Below, in pieces: positions 1 through 8,625 of a stretch of 32,297 nucleotides of DNA. Both the position numbers and the translations under genes were made by a program. The stretch comes from Lachnospiraceae bacterium OF09-6 (lineage in GTDB: Bacteria; Bacillota; Clostridia; Lachnospirales; Lachnospiraceae): NCBI GenBank assembly GCA_003435055.1, contig QUMM01000033.1:1-32297 (forward strand). The letters run 5' to 3'. Position 1 is the stretch's first letter. Every line of letters starts with the position of its first letter. The notes under the pieces are model-generated. The model was not told the origin of the DNA. It ran no database searches and saw nothing but the letters and a program-made list of their open reading frames with translations.

Positions 1-36
1 AATCCCCCATCTGATATAGCCTCCGGCAGGATTGCA

Positions 37-107
37 GAGATGCGCAAAAGAAATATGTCATGCTTTGCATGACGCGCATCTCGCAGCAAGAATGCGAGGC
101 ATTCTTG
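37..107. repeat. Cluster of palindromes upstream of the first gene
   Basis: Three inverted repeats are packed into 71 bases. A 9-bp outer stem (GAGATGCGC at 37-45 with GCGCATCTC at 74-82) encloses a 7-bp hairpin with a 3-base loop (GTCATGC at 57-63 with GCATGAC at 67-73). A separate perfect 9-bp stem follows (CAAGAATGC at 87-95 with GCATTCTTG at 99-107, loop GAG). No T-run follows, so these are not obvious intrinsic terminators. They could be a mobile palindromic repeat or a structured leader of the next gene. Bases 1-36 show nothing else I can name. Confidence 0.55.
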
Positions 108-143
108 AATTAGGTGCGTGAAGCAAAAGACCCAGGAGAATAT

Positions 144-1100
144 ATGAACAGAAAAATGATTTTAGCAGTGGTGCTGCTGGCAGCGACTGCCCTGACGGGC
201 TGCAGAGCAGCGGAGGTGGTGGAAGGGGAACACGATCCGCGGATATTTGGAGCTACTTATATGACGCGAAATAATCCGTACTTTGATGTGCTCCATGAAG
301 CCATTGAAAATGTAGTGGAAGGAAACGGAGATATTGTGATTTCACGTAATCCATGTCAGGATCAGGAAAAACAGAATGAACAGATTCTGGAAATGCTGGA
401 TGAGGGGATTAAAGTTCTCTTTTTGAATCCGGTGGACTGGGAAACAGTAGAGCCGGCGTTGAAAGCATGTCAGGAAAAAGGTGTGATTGTCATCAATATG
501 GATACGGTGGTAAAGAATCGTGAGTATGTGGCTTCGATCGTTGAGACAGACAACTATGCGGCTGGTGTGCAGTGTGCAGAAGATATGATGAAGCGACTGG
601 ACAAAGCCAGAATCGTGGTGCTGGATAATCCGACTCAGACTTCCATCTCCAACCGTGTGCAGGGATTTATCGATACCGTGGAAGCATCTGCAGAAAGCGA
701 AAATTATAAAGTCGTAGCCAGAAAGTGTGGTCAGGGTGAGTTTGAAGACAGTGCAGATGCCATGGCCACCATTCTGAACAGAGGCGTGGAATGTGAGGTG
801 GTACTGGGAGGAAATGACCCATCTGCACTGGGAGCGCTGGCTACCCTGCAGCAGTATCACAAGGACAACGATGTTCTGATCTATGGAATTGACGGGTCGC
901 CAGATTTTAAGTCTATGTTGAATCTTGGGCTGGTGACCGGAACCAGTGGACAGGATCCGCGCCAGATTGGCGAAGTGGCGGCACAGACCGCCTATGACTG
1001 TCTGGCGGGAAAAGCAGTGGAAAAATATATCAGTATTGCACCCTACATGATTACCCAGGAGAATCTGGATGATTATGAGATCAGTGGCTGGGGCAGATAG
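144..1100 (+). CDS. Sugar-type substrate-binding lipoprotein (periplasmic-binding protein type 1 fold)
   Basis: This is an extracytoplasmic binding protein of the ribose/galactose-binding family (Peripla_BP_4-like), about 318 aa. The open frame begins at a GTG at 114, but the ATG at 144 is preferred: AGGAGA lies 5-10 bases upstream and the signal peptide starts there. The N-terminus is a short basic stretch, a hydrophobic run and the lipobox LTGC, so the mature protein should be lipid-anchored outside the membrane. Family features include the FGATYMTRNNPYF opening strand and the later GGNDPSALGAL and IYGIDGSPD stretches typical of sugar-binding members. It lies 17 bases before a membrane histidine kinase, and no ABC permease or ATPase is present. 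I infer that it delivers a ligand signal to the kinase rather than feeding a transporter. The actual sugar is unknown. Confidence 0.85.
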   Translation: MNRKMILAVVLLAATALTGCRAAEVVEGEHDPRIFGATYMTRNNPYFDVLHEAIENVVEGNGDIVISRNPCQDQEKQNEQILEMLDEGIKVLFLNPVDWETVEPALKACQEKGVIVINMDTVVKNREYVASIVETDNYAAGVQCAEDMMKRLDKARIVVLDNPTQTSISNRVQGFIDTVEASAESENYKVVARKCGQGEFEDSADAMATILNRGVECEVVLGGNDPSALGALATLQQYHKDNDVLIYGIDGSPDFKSMLNLGLVTGTSGQDPRQIGEVAAQTAYDCLAGKAVEKYISIAPYMITQENLDDYEISGWGR

Positions 1101-1117
1101 GGAAGAGGTGGAAGAAG

Positions 1118-2421
1118 GTGAACGAAGAAAAAGATAAAACAGTCGTGCTTCTGCAGGCATCCATGTTGGCACTGAATGTGGCAGCAGTGATACTGATTTC
1201 CACTTTTATCAACTATACAACAAAGAAGATTATTGCCCGGTACGAGGCCAGAAGCTTTCTGGATGGAGTCACGGCAATTCCTGAAAATCCAGAGCATGTG
1301 AGAAACTACTGCGTGATAGCTATGTGCCTGCTGGCAGTGTCTTTTTTGTTCCGGCAGATAGTAAAGAATTACCGGCTCATCGTATGCTCCATGCTCTTTG
1401 ATCTGGTTCTGTGCTTCATGGTTATCTATACACTGAATTTTAATTATAACGGACTGTTATTGTTTCTGTTTGCAACAATGATCTCCCTGGTAAAAGGAGG
1501 GAAAATGAAGGTGGCACTGGTGGCACTGGCTATCGGAGGCTATGTGCTGGCAGATTACGAATTGCTTTCTATTTATATGCCACTGTATCATCTGAGTTCT
1601 TACATACAGTACTATCCGGCAAATACACAACAGTTGCTTTATGGAATTTTTAATATTCTGATTTCGTTTAATGTAGTGCTGTTTATTGTCTATTGCGTCT
1701 ACGTGATCAATGCCCAGAGAGGTACCATTGAGCAGATCAATGAGTTGTATCATGAGATTCAGACGGCCAATGAGCAGCTGCAGGAATATGCCAGCATGAC
1801 TGAAAAAATGACTCAGACCAAAGAGCGAAATCGTCTGGCCAGAGAGATTCATGATACACTGGACATACCCTGACAGGGATCGCCACCGGGCTGGATGCCT
1901 GCCTGGCACTGATCGATATCAGCCCAGAGCAGACGAAGAAACAGCTACAGCTGTTGTCGGAAGTCAGCAGAGAGGGAATCAGGGATGTGCGTCGTTCCGT
2001 AAATGAACTGCGTCCGGATGCCCTGGAACGACTTAGCCTGGATGCGGCTATACGAAAAATGATCACGGATATGAGTCAGGCCTCAGATGTGAAGATTTAT
2101 TTTTCCACAGAAGAAAAGCATCTGAAGTTTGATGAAGACGAAGAAAATGCCATTTACCGTGTCATTCAGGAGAGCATCACCAATGCTGTGCGCCACGGAA
2201 AGGCAGGAAAGATTTGGATTACGCTGAGACGTCAGTATAATGAGATCACGTTGTCTATCAGAGACGACGGGATAGGCGCCAAGGAGATCAAAAGTGGATT
2301 TGGCACCAAGCATATCCGGGAGCGGATTGAGATGCTGCATGGAACAGTAGAATTTGACGGAAGTGACGGATTTACCGTGACAGCACAGATACCGATACGA
2401 TGGGGGGAAAATTATGATTAA
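1118..2421 (+). CDS. Membrane sensor histidine kinase (HisKA_3/NarX-DesK type), frameshifted in the H-box
   Basis: Five or so hydrophobic segments in the first ~200 residues are followed by a coiled linker, a HisKA_3 dimerisation/phosphoacceptor domain and a HATPase_c domain (N-box near VIQESITNAVRHG, G-box RDDGIGA). The start is GTG at 1118, with GGAAGAGG a few bases upstream. The reading frame breaks at about 1860-1863: the first part ends AREIHDTLDIP-stop. Moving to the -1 frame restores the expected HTLTGIATG and runs without a stop to 2421, so one G appears to be missing from the H-box. Restored, the protein would be about 434 aa. There is no large extracellular domain, so sensing probably involves the membrane region or the neighbouring binding protein. 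The 3' end overlaps the response regulator by 8 bases. Whether the break is a mutation or a sequence error cannot be decided here. Confidence 0.85.
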
Positions 2422-3079
2422 AGTATTAATAGCAGATGATCAGGAGCTGATCAGGCAGAGTCTGCAGATTGTATTAAACAGCAAGCCGGATATTACCGTA
2501 TGTGATGTGGCGGAAGACGGGCAGGCGGTGATCTGCAGCGTACGGAAGGAAAAACCGGATATTATCCTGATGGATGTGCGTATGCCGAAGATGGACGGAG
2601 TACAGTGTACGAAGATCATTAAAGAAAACTATCCGGAAGTAAAGATTATCATTCTGACAACGTTCGATGATGATGAATACGTATATAATGCACTGAAGTT
2701 CGGCGCCAGTGGGTATCTGCTGAAGGGTGTTTCCATGGATGAACTGGAGAATGCCATCAAGACGGTATATAGCGGAAAAGCCATGATTAACCCGGATATT
2801 GCCACGAAGGTGCTGAGACTGTTTTCCCAGATGGCGCAGACGGATTATACGATACCGGTGGGAAGAAAAGGTGTGGAGGAACTGACCAAAACGGAATGGA
2901 AGATCATTGCTCAGGTGGGTACGGGAGCTGCCAATAAGGAGATTGCAGATACGCTGAATCTTTCAGACGGTACCGTACGGAATTATCTCAGTAATATTCT
3001 GAATAAGCTGGATCTGCGGGATCGTACTCAGCTGGCGATCTGGGCAGTGCAGACCAATGCAGGCAAGCACCTGACATAG
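2414..3079 (+). CDS. NarL/LuxR-family response regulator
   Basis: A 221-aa two-domain regulator. The receiver domain (about residues 1-120) has the acidic pair ADD at 7-9, phosphoacceptor D54 in LMDVRMPKMDG, the T/S site in LTTFDDDEYV and the conserved Lys in GYLLKG, so it should be phosphorylatable. The C-terminal helix-turn-helix (about 150-215, LTKTEWKIIA then NKEIADTLNLSDGTVRNYLS) is the LuxR/GerE type. Its ATG overlaps the last 8 bases of the kinase gene, which implies translational coupling and makes it the cognate partner. Likely targets are uptake or catabolic genes for the ligand sensed by the flanking binding proteins. None of these lies immediately alongside, except the downstream binding protein gene. 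Confidence 0.92.
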   Translation: MIKVLIADDQELIRQSLQIVLNSKPDITVCDVAEDGQAVICSVRKEKPDIILMDVRMPKMDGVQCTKIIKENYPEVKIIILTTFDDDEYVYNALKFGASGYLLKGVSMDELENAIKTVYSGKAMINPDIATKVLRLFSQMAQTDYTIPVGRKGVEELTKTEWKIIAQVGTGAANKEIADTLNLSDGTVRNYLSNILNKLDLRDRTQLAIWAVQTNAGKHLT

Positions 3080-3100
3080 ACCGGGTAAGGTGGAAAATGA

Positions 3101-4420
3101 ATGAAACGAAAACAGAAAATTATGACCCTGGTGGCTGCAGGGCTGTTGACAGGGATGGCGATTTATGGAATCTGTCAGCTTCAGAACAGGCAGAATCATA
3201 TAACACTGGAATTTGGAATGTTTACCGGAAGCAACTGGGATGTGGCTCAGGCCAATGGATTTACGATCATTGATAAAGCAATTGCGAAATTTAAACAGAC
3301 GCATCCAGGCGTGACAGTACATTATTACAGCGGAATCCGAAAGGATGATTATTCTGAATGGTTTTCCAGAAAGCTGCTGGCAGGTGAGGAACCGGATATT
3401 TTTATGGTACTGGGCACAGATTTTAATCAGTTTGCATCAATGGGCGTGATGAAAGATCTGGGAAGTTTGATGGAGACAGACACAGACTTTGACCCGGAAA
3501 AGTACTTTACCAGTGCGTTTGTCAACGGACAGTATGAATCGGTACAGTATGCGCTGCCTTATGAGACGGTACCGACACTGATGTTTGTGAACAAGACACT
3601 GCTGACCCAGGAGGGCATCGATATGCCGGGAGAAGACTGGAGCTGGGATGATCTGTATGAGATCTGTAAAAAAGTAACCAGAGATACAGACGGAGATGGA
3701 GTGCTGGATCAGTTCGGAACTTATAATTATGACTGGATGGATGCACTGTGTTCCAATGGCGGCGGTATCTTTAATAAGAAAGGAACCGAAGCGGAACTGA
3801 CGGATGTGAAGGTGAGCGAGGCGGTAAAGTATGTGAGAAGTATCAATGAACTTTATAACGGAGAGAAGATCTCACAGGAAGACTTTAACGGTGGTCGGGT
3901 GGCATTTATGCCACTGACCTTTGCGGAATACCGGACTTATAAGACCTATCCCTATAAGATCCGTAAATATGCGAACTTTCAATGGGATTGTCTCACCATG
4001 CCGGCAGGATCCGGAGGGGGCAATATTTCTCAGGTGAATTCATTGCTGATGGGGATCAGTGCCAATACAAAAGAAGAAAAAATGGCGTGGGAATTTTTGA
4101 AACTGCTGACCTATGATGAAGAAACACAGATGAATATTTTTTATGATTCGCAGGGAGCTTCGGTACTGAAAAACGTAACGGAATCCAAGCAGATGGAGCA
4201 GATCGTACAGGAAGATATGGAAGAGGGAGATACGGTCATCAATGGAAAGCTTCTGGGCAGGGTAATTGAAGAAGGACATGTGGAACCACAGTTCAAAAAA
4301 TATGAACAGGCTATGGCACTGACGGACAGTGAGATTAAGAAAATACTGGAAGAAGATAAAGATGTGGACAGCAATCTGAAGATTCTTCAGCGCACCATAA
4401 ATGGTTATCTGATTCAGTAA
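3101..4420 (+). CDS. Extracellular solute-binding protein, family 1 (sugar type)
   Basis: A 439-aa solute-binding protein of the SBP_bac_1 (maltose-binding-like) class. The N-terminus has a basic MKRKQK and a hydrophobic segment but no clear lipobox (the Cys is preceded by YGI), so it may remain as a signal-anchored membrane protein. Typical family features are EFGMFTGSNWDV at the start, EPDIFMVLGTD, the LPYETVPTLMFVNKTLL hinge region and a C-terminal MAWEFLKLLT. Residues around 199-207 (DTDGDGVLD) form an EF-hand-like calcium loop, common in this family. It follows the response regulator by 21 bases in the same direction with no permease partner, so a sensing role or service to a distant permease is likely. 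The ligand is not identifiable. Confidence 0.85.
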   Translation: MKRKQKIMTLVAAGLLTGMAIYGICQLQNRQNHITLEFGMFTGSNWDVAQANGFTIIDKAIAKFKQTHPGVTVHYYSGIRKDDYSEWFSRKLLAGEEPDIFMVLGTDFNQFASMGVMKDLGSLMETDTDFDPEKYFTSAFVNGQYESVQYALPYETVPTLMFVNKTLLTQEGIDMPGEDWSWDDLYEICKKVTRDTDGDGVLDQFGTYNYDWMDALCSNGGGIFNKKGTEAELTDVKVSEAVKYVRSINELYNGEKISQEDFNGGRVAFMPLTFAEYRTYKTYPYKIRKYANFQWDCLTMPAGSGGGNISQVNSLLMGISANTKEEKMAWEFLKLLTYDEETQMNIFYDSQGASVLKNVTESKQMEQIVQEDMEEGDTVINGKLLGRVIEEGHVEPQFKKYEQAMALTDSEIKKILEEDKDVDSNLKILQRTINGYLIQ

Positions 4421-4519
4421 TTTCTGTAATCTGGTATAGACAAGCATGAAATCAGTGCGATAATGCACAAAATACATGAAAGTAATGCAAGATATCCTTT
4501 AACTAACGGCAAAAAGCTA

Positions 4520-4549
4520 TTGACAAAAAGAAAATGACGAGGGTATTAT
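4520..4549 (+). promoter_or_regulatory. Sigma-A-type promoter of the liv operon
   Basis: A perfect -35 TTGACA (4520-4525) and a -10 TATTAT (4544-4549) are separated by 18 bases. The predicted transcript starts near 4557 and would carry a short leader with a 6-bp hairpin (TACGAA 4562-4567 with TTCGTA 4572-4577), then AGGAGG (4592-4597) before livJ. The rest of 4421-4519 shows only a weak 4-bp hairpin (GTGC/GCAC) and no convincing terminator for the upstream gene. Confidence 0.75.
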
Positions 4550-4606
4550 TAATGCAATAAATACGAAGAGATTCGTAGAAGTCGATATGACAGGAGGAGA
4601 GGTATT

Positions 4607-5752
4607 ATGAGAAAGCTAACAAAAGCAGTCAGCGTAGCAGCAGCAGTTGCTATGACAGCAACATGTTTTTCCACTACAGCATTTGCAGATGACACATTTA
4701 AGATTGGTGGAATCGGACCTATCACAGGTGGTGCTGCCGTATATGGACAGGCAGTTATGAACGCATCTCAGATGGCAGCAGATGATATCAATGCAGCAGG
4801 TGGTATCAACGGATACCAGATCGAGTTCAACTTCCAGGATGATGAGCATGATGCAGAAAAATCTGTGAATGCTTATAACACTTTAAAGGACTGGGGCATG
4901 CAGATGCTGCTTGGTACTGTAACATCTACACCTTGTACCGCAGTAGAAGGCGAAGCTTCTAATGATAATATGTTCCTGCTGACACCTTCAGGATCAGCAG
5001 TAGAGAGTATTTCAGGAGACAATGCATTCCGTGTATGCTTCTCTGACCCGAACCAGGGTACTGCTTCCGCACAGTACATTGGTGAGAACAAACTAGCTGA
5101 GAAAGTAGCAGTTATCTACAACAGCTCAGACGTATATTCCACAGGTATTTACAACAATTTTGTAACAGAGTCAGCAAATCAGCCATTTGAGGTTGTTTCA
5201 GCAGAAGCTTTCACAGAAGACAGCAAGACAGACTTCTCTGTACAGCTTCAGAAAGCAAAAGATGCCGGAGCAGATATGGTATTCCTGCCAATCTACTACA
5301 CAGAAGCTTCTCTGATTCTGACACAGGCAGCTGGTATGGATTATGCACCTACTTTCTTCGGATGTGATGGCCTGGACGGACTTCTTGCAGTAGAAGGATT
5401 TGATACAAGCCTTGCAGAAGGTGTAATGCTTCTGACACCGTTCGCGGCAGATGCAGATGATGAACAGACAAAAGCATTCGTTTCCGCTTACGAAGAAAAA
5501 TATGGTGAAACACCAATCCAGTTTGCAGCAGATGCTTATGATGGAATGTACATCATCAAAGCAGCAGCAGAAAAAGCTGGTATCACACCAGATATGGATG
5601 CTTCTGCAATCTGCGATGCACTGAAAGCAGCAATGACAGAGATCACATACGATGGTCTTACCGGATCAGGCATGACCTGGAGCGCAGATGGCGAACCAAA
5701 CAAAGAGCCAAAAGCAGTTGTAATTAAGGATGGCGCTTACACAGCCATGTAG
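4607..5752 (+). CDS. livJ: Branched-chain amino acid ABC transporter substrate-binding protein
   Basis: A 381-aa binding protein of the Peripla_BP_6 (LivJ/LivK) family that captures leucine, isoleucine, valine or related ligands for the LivHMGF complex. The mature start FKIGGIGPITGGAAVYGQ, the motif AADDINAAGGINGY and the LLGTVTSTPC region are family hallmarks. The signal peptide ends AFA-DD. There is no proper lipobox (the only Cys is in TATCFS), which is unusual for a Gram-positive binding protein and suggests either SPase I release or another anchoring mode. A strong AGGAGG lies 9 bases upstream of ATG. Codon use is biased (GCA, ACA, TCT) compared with neighbours, as in highly expressed genes. 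A terminator after the gene probably gives it more transcript than the membrane genes. Confidence 0.95.
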   Translation: MRKLTKAVSVAAAVAMTATCFSTTAFADDTFKIGGIGPITGGAAVYGQAVMNASQMAADDINAAGGINGYQIEFNFQDDEHDAEKSVNAYNTLKDWGMQMLLGTVTSTPCTAVEGEASNDNMFLLTPSGSAVESISGDNAFRVCFSDPNQGTASAQYIGENKLAEKVAVIYNSSDVYSTGIYNNFVTESANQPFEVVSAEAFTEDSKTDFSVQLQKAKDAGADMVFLPIYYTEASLILTQAAGMDYAPTFFGCDGLDGLLAVEGFDTSLAEGVMLLTPFAADADDEQTKAFVSAYEEKYGETPIQFAADAYDGMYIIKAAAEKAGITPDMDASAICDALKAAMTEITYDGLTGSGMTWSADGEPNKEPKAVVIKDGAYTAM

Positions 5753-5812
5753 TGATGCAAAGCTGCGGAGCAATTCGTCTGGCATCACGTAATTTTTATA
5801 GGCAGTAACACA

Positions 5813-5851
5813 GGGGTTGCCTTTCAGGTGGCAACCCCTTCTTTTCTTATT
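5813..5851 (+). terminator. Intrinsic terminator between livJ and livH
   Basis: A perfect 9-bp GC-rich stem (GGGGTTGCC 5813-5821 with GGCAACCCC 5830-5838, 8-base loop) is followed by a T-rich tract (5839-5851). livH starts 19 bases later with no visible promoter between. This most likely acts as a partial terminator that sets binding protein in excess over permease. Confidence 0.85.
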
Positions 5852-5869
5852 TAGAGTGAGAGGTGTATT

Positions 5870-6745
5870 ATGAGTTTTCTGAACTATCTGATCAGTGGAA
5901 TCAGTCTCGGAAGTGTGTATGCGATCATAGCTCTTGGCTATACCATGGTATACGGAATCGCCAAGATGCTGAACTTCGCCCATGGCGATGTTATCATGGT
6001 GGGCGCATATGTAGTATTTTATTCCATCGCAGCAGGGATGCCGGCTATCCCGGCAGTCCTTTTATCCGTAGTGATCTGTACGGTTCTTGGTATGGTGATC
6101 GAGGCAGTGGCTTATCGACCGCTGCGCAGCGCAGCATCCCCACTGGCTGTACTGATTACAGCAATTGGTGTCAGCTATCTGTTACAGAATCTGGCACTGT
6201 TATTCTGGAGTTCCAACACCAAGTCCTTCACGTCAGTGGTGAAGATTCCTGCATTAAAAGTGGCAGGACTGAACATTAGCGGTGAGACTATGGTAACGAT
6301 TCTTGCGTGTATCGTGATCGTAGTGGGACTGACTTTATTCATTAACAAGACAAAACCAGGTCAGGCTATGCTGGCTGTATCAGAAGATAAGGGGGCAGCA
6401 CAACTGATGGGTATCAATGTAAATGCAACCATTGCACTGACCTTTGCCATTGGTTCAGGCCTGGCTGCGATTGCAGGCGTACTGCTTTGTTCTGCTTATC
6501 CATCCCTGACACCATACACAGGATCCATGCCTGGTATTAAGGCGTTCGTTGCAGCTGTATTCGGTGGAATCGGATCCATTCCTGGAGCGATGATCGGTGG
6601 TATCCTTCTTGGTATTATCGAGATCTTTGGAAAAGCATATATTTCTTCTCAGATGGCAGACGCGATCGTGTTCGCAGTACTGATTGTAGTGCTTCTGGTA
6701 AAACCAACCGGTCTGTTAGGCAAGCAGATTCAGGAAAAGGTATAA
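5870..6745 (+). CDS. livH: Branched-chain amino acid ABC transporter permease LivH
   Basis: A 291-aa polytopic membrane protein of the BPD_transp_2 family. The N-terminal LISGISLGSVYAIIALGYTM and LNFAHGDVIMVGAY are classic LivH signatures. The cytoplasmic coupling loop lies around AVSEDKGAAQLMGINV, and later VAAVFGGIGSIPGAMIGG is conserved. It forms half of the membrane pore with LivM. The start ATG has GAGAGG upstream, just after the livJ terminator. The stop is 12 bases before livM, which has its own AAGGAGG. Length and gene order match the family fully. Confidence 0.95.
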   Translation: MSFLNYLISGISLGSVYAIIALGYTMVYGIAKMLNFAHGDVIMVGAYVVFYSIAAGMPAIPAVLLSVVICTVLGMVIEAVAYRPLRSAASPLAVLITAIGVSYLLQNLALLFWSSNTKSFTSVVKIPALKVAGLNISGETMVTILACIVIVVGLTLFINKTKPGQAMLAVSEDKGAAQLMGINVNATIALTFAIGSGLAAIAGVLLCSAYPSLTPYTGSMPGIKAFVAAVFGGIGSIPGAMIGGILLGIIEIFGKAYISSQMADAIVFAVLIVVLLVKPTGLLGKQIQEKV

Positions 6746-6757
6746 GGAGGCAGAGAT

Positions 6758-7849
6758 ATGAACACAATGAGAACAAAAACAGCAAAACAGAATGCGATCA
6801 CTTACGGTATCGTTATCATCGGCTTTCTGATTATGCAGATCATTTCTGCTACCGGACATATGTCCAGTTCCTTATCCGGACTTTTGATTCCGTTTTGTTA
6901 CTATGTAATTCTTGCAGTTTCTCTGAATCTGGTAGTAGGTATCTTAGGAGAACTGAGTCTTGGACATGCGGGCTTCATGTGCGTAGGTGCATTCAGCAGT
7001 GTGTTCTTTACAAAATGTATGGAAAATGTGATTACGAACAGTCTGGTACGTTTTATTATCGCACTGATCATAGGTGCTCTTGTGGCAGCTGTTTTCGGTA
7101 TTCTGATTGGTATTCCGGTACTGCGTCTGAAGGGTGACTATCTGGCCATCGTGACACTGGCCTTTGGTGAAATCATCAAGAACCTGGTAAATGTATTATT
7201 TATCGGAAAAGACAGCCATGGACTTCATTTTTCTATGAAGGATACCCTCTCTCTGGGAATGGAACCAGATGGACAGGTTATCGTGAATGGTCCACAGGGT
7301 ATTACAGGTATTCCGAAGGATTCCACTTTTGTGATCGGTGTTGTTCTGGTATTGATCACACTGTTTATTGTTCTGCGTCTGATTAATTCCAGAGATGGAC
7401 GTGCGATTCAGTCCATCCGTGACAATCGTATTGCCGCAGAATCTATCGGTATCAATGTGACGAAATACAAGCTGATGGCATTTTCGGTATCAGCAGGTCT
7501 TGCCGGTATCGGTGGTGCACTGTATGCACACAACCTGTCTACCTTAAGTGCCACACCGAAGAACTTCGGTTATAATATGTCTATCATGATTCTGGTCTAT
7601 GTGGTACTTGGTGGTATCGGTAATATCCGTGGATCTGTTATCGCCCCGATCGTACTGAATCTGGTGCTGGACTATTTCCTGAGAAAGCTGCAGATGCTCG
7701 GCAGCAATCCAGTGCTGCAGTTCCTGAGTGATAACCGTATGCTGGTATATGCCATCGTGCTGATCGTGATCATGCTCTTCAGCTGGAGTCCGAAGATGAT
7801 CGAATGGCGGGAACGTGTATTCCACAAAAACGCAAAGGAGGAGGCGTAA
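6758..7849 (+). CDS. livM: Branched-chain amino acid ABC transporter permease LivM
   Basis: A 363-aa polytopic permease, partner of LivH. Family signatures are LGELSLGHAGFMCVGAF near the N-terminus, GIPVLRLKGDYLAIVTLAFGEI, the coupling loop SIRDNRIAAESIGINV, and VLGGIGNIRGSVIAP. About eight to ten hydrophobic segments are visible. It carries the charged C-terminal tail seen in many Firmicute LivM proteins. AAGGAGG precedes the start by about 8 bases. livG follows with its start 5 bases after this stop, and the livG ribosome site sits inside the end of livM. Confidence 0.95.
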   Translation: MNTMRTKTAKQNAITYGIVIIGFLIMQIISATGHMSSSLSGLLIPFCYYVILAVSLNLVVGILGELSLGHAGFMCVGAFSSVFFTKCMENVITNSLVRFIIALIIGALVAAVFGILIGIPVLRLKGDYLAIVTLAFGEIIKNLVNVLFIGKDSHGLHFSMKDTLSLGMEPDGQVIVNGPQGITGIPKDSTFVIGVVLVLITLFIVLRLINSRDGRAIQSIRDNRIAAESIGINVTKYKLMAFSVSAGLAGIGGALYAHNLSTLSATPKNFGYNMSIMILVYVVLGGIGNIRGSVIAPIVLNLVLDYFLRKLQMLGSNPVLQFLSDNRMLVYAIVLIVIMLFSWSPKMIEWRERVFHKNAKEEA

Positions 7850-7853
7850 AGTT

Positions 7854-8612
7854 ATGACAATGCTGGAAGTAAAAAATCTGGGAATCTCCTTTGGCGGTCT
7901 GCGCGCCGTAAATGAATTTCATGTTACCATTGAGAAAAATCAGCTGTATGGTCTGATCGGGCCGAACGGTGCCGGTAAGACGACTGTATTTAACCTGCTG
8001 ACCGGTGTATACAAGCCAGATGCAGGAAGTATCCTTCTGGATGGCAAAGATATCACAGGAGAAAGTGATATCGAGATCAGCAAGGCGGGTATTGCACGTA
8101 CTTTCCAGAACATTCGACTGTTTTCTAAAATGAGTGTTCTGGATAATGTAAAAGTGGGAATGCATAATCATCATGAGTATTCTGTTCTGGCAGGTATTTT
8201 CCATACTCCTAAGTATAAAAAAGAAGAAGCGCTGATGGATGAAAAAGCCATGGAGCTTTTGAAGGTATTTGATCTGGCGGATATGGCAGAGACCAATGCT
8301 GCCAATCTTCCTTATGGTAAGCAGCGAAGACTGGAGATTGCCCGTGCCCTTGCCACAGATCCTAAGCTGTTGCTGCTGGATGAACCGGCAGCAGGTATGA
8401 ACCCGAAGGAAACCGGGGAACTGATGGATATGATCCGATTTGTCAGAGATGAGTTCGATATGACTATTCTGCTGATTGAGCATGATATGAAACTGGTTTC
8501 CGGTATCTGTGAGAAATTGACCATGCTGAACTTTGGCGAAGTTCTGGCAGAAGGTACCACATCAGAGGTATTGAACGACCCACAGGTTATCACCGCATAT
8601 CTTGGGGAATAG
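7854..8612 (+). CDS. livG: Branched-chain amino acid ABC transporter ATP-binding protein LivG
   Basis: A 252-aa ATPase. Walker A is GPNGAGKTT at about residues 36-44, the Q-loop lies in ARTFQNIRLF, the ABC signature is the LivG variant LPYGKQRRLEIARALA, Walker B is LLLLDEPAAGMNP, and the H-loop is LLIEHDM. The LivG-type PAAGMNPKET after Walker B distinguishes it from LivF. The frame is open from 7815, but the ATG at 7854 follows an AAGGAGGAGG and starts the conserved MTMLEVKNLGISFGG. Its stop codon overlaps the ribosome binding site of livF, so translation is probably coupled. Confidence 0.95.
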   Translation: MTMLEVKNLGISFGGLRAVNEFHVTIEKNQLYGLIGPNGAGKTTVFNLLTGVYKPDAGSILLDGKDITGESDIEISKAGIARTFQNIRLFSKMSVLDNVKVGMHNHHEYSVLAGIFHTPKYKKEEALMDEKAMELLKVFDLADMAETNAANLPYGKQRRLEIARALATDPKLLLLDEPAAGMNPKETGELMDMIRFVRDEFDMTILLIEHDMKLVSGICEKLTMLNFGEVLAEGTTSEVLNDPQVITAYLGE

Positions 8613-8625
8613 GAGGAACGAAACG

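Noticed and set aside
114..143. GTG start at 114 for the first binding protein
   Set aside because: No ribosome site lies before it, and the signal peptide and AGGAGA favour the ATG at 144.
342..1172. 276-codon minus-strand open frame opposite the first binding protein
   Set aside because: Antisense shadow of a well-supported gene, with no ribosome site or domain.
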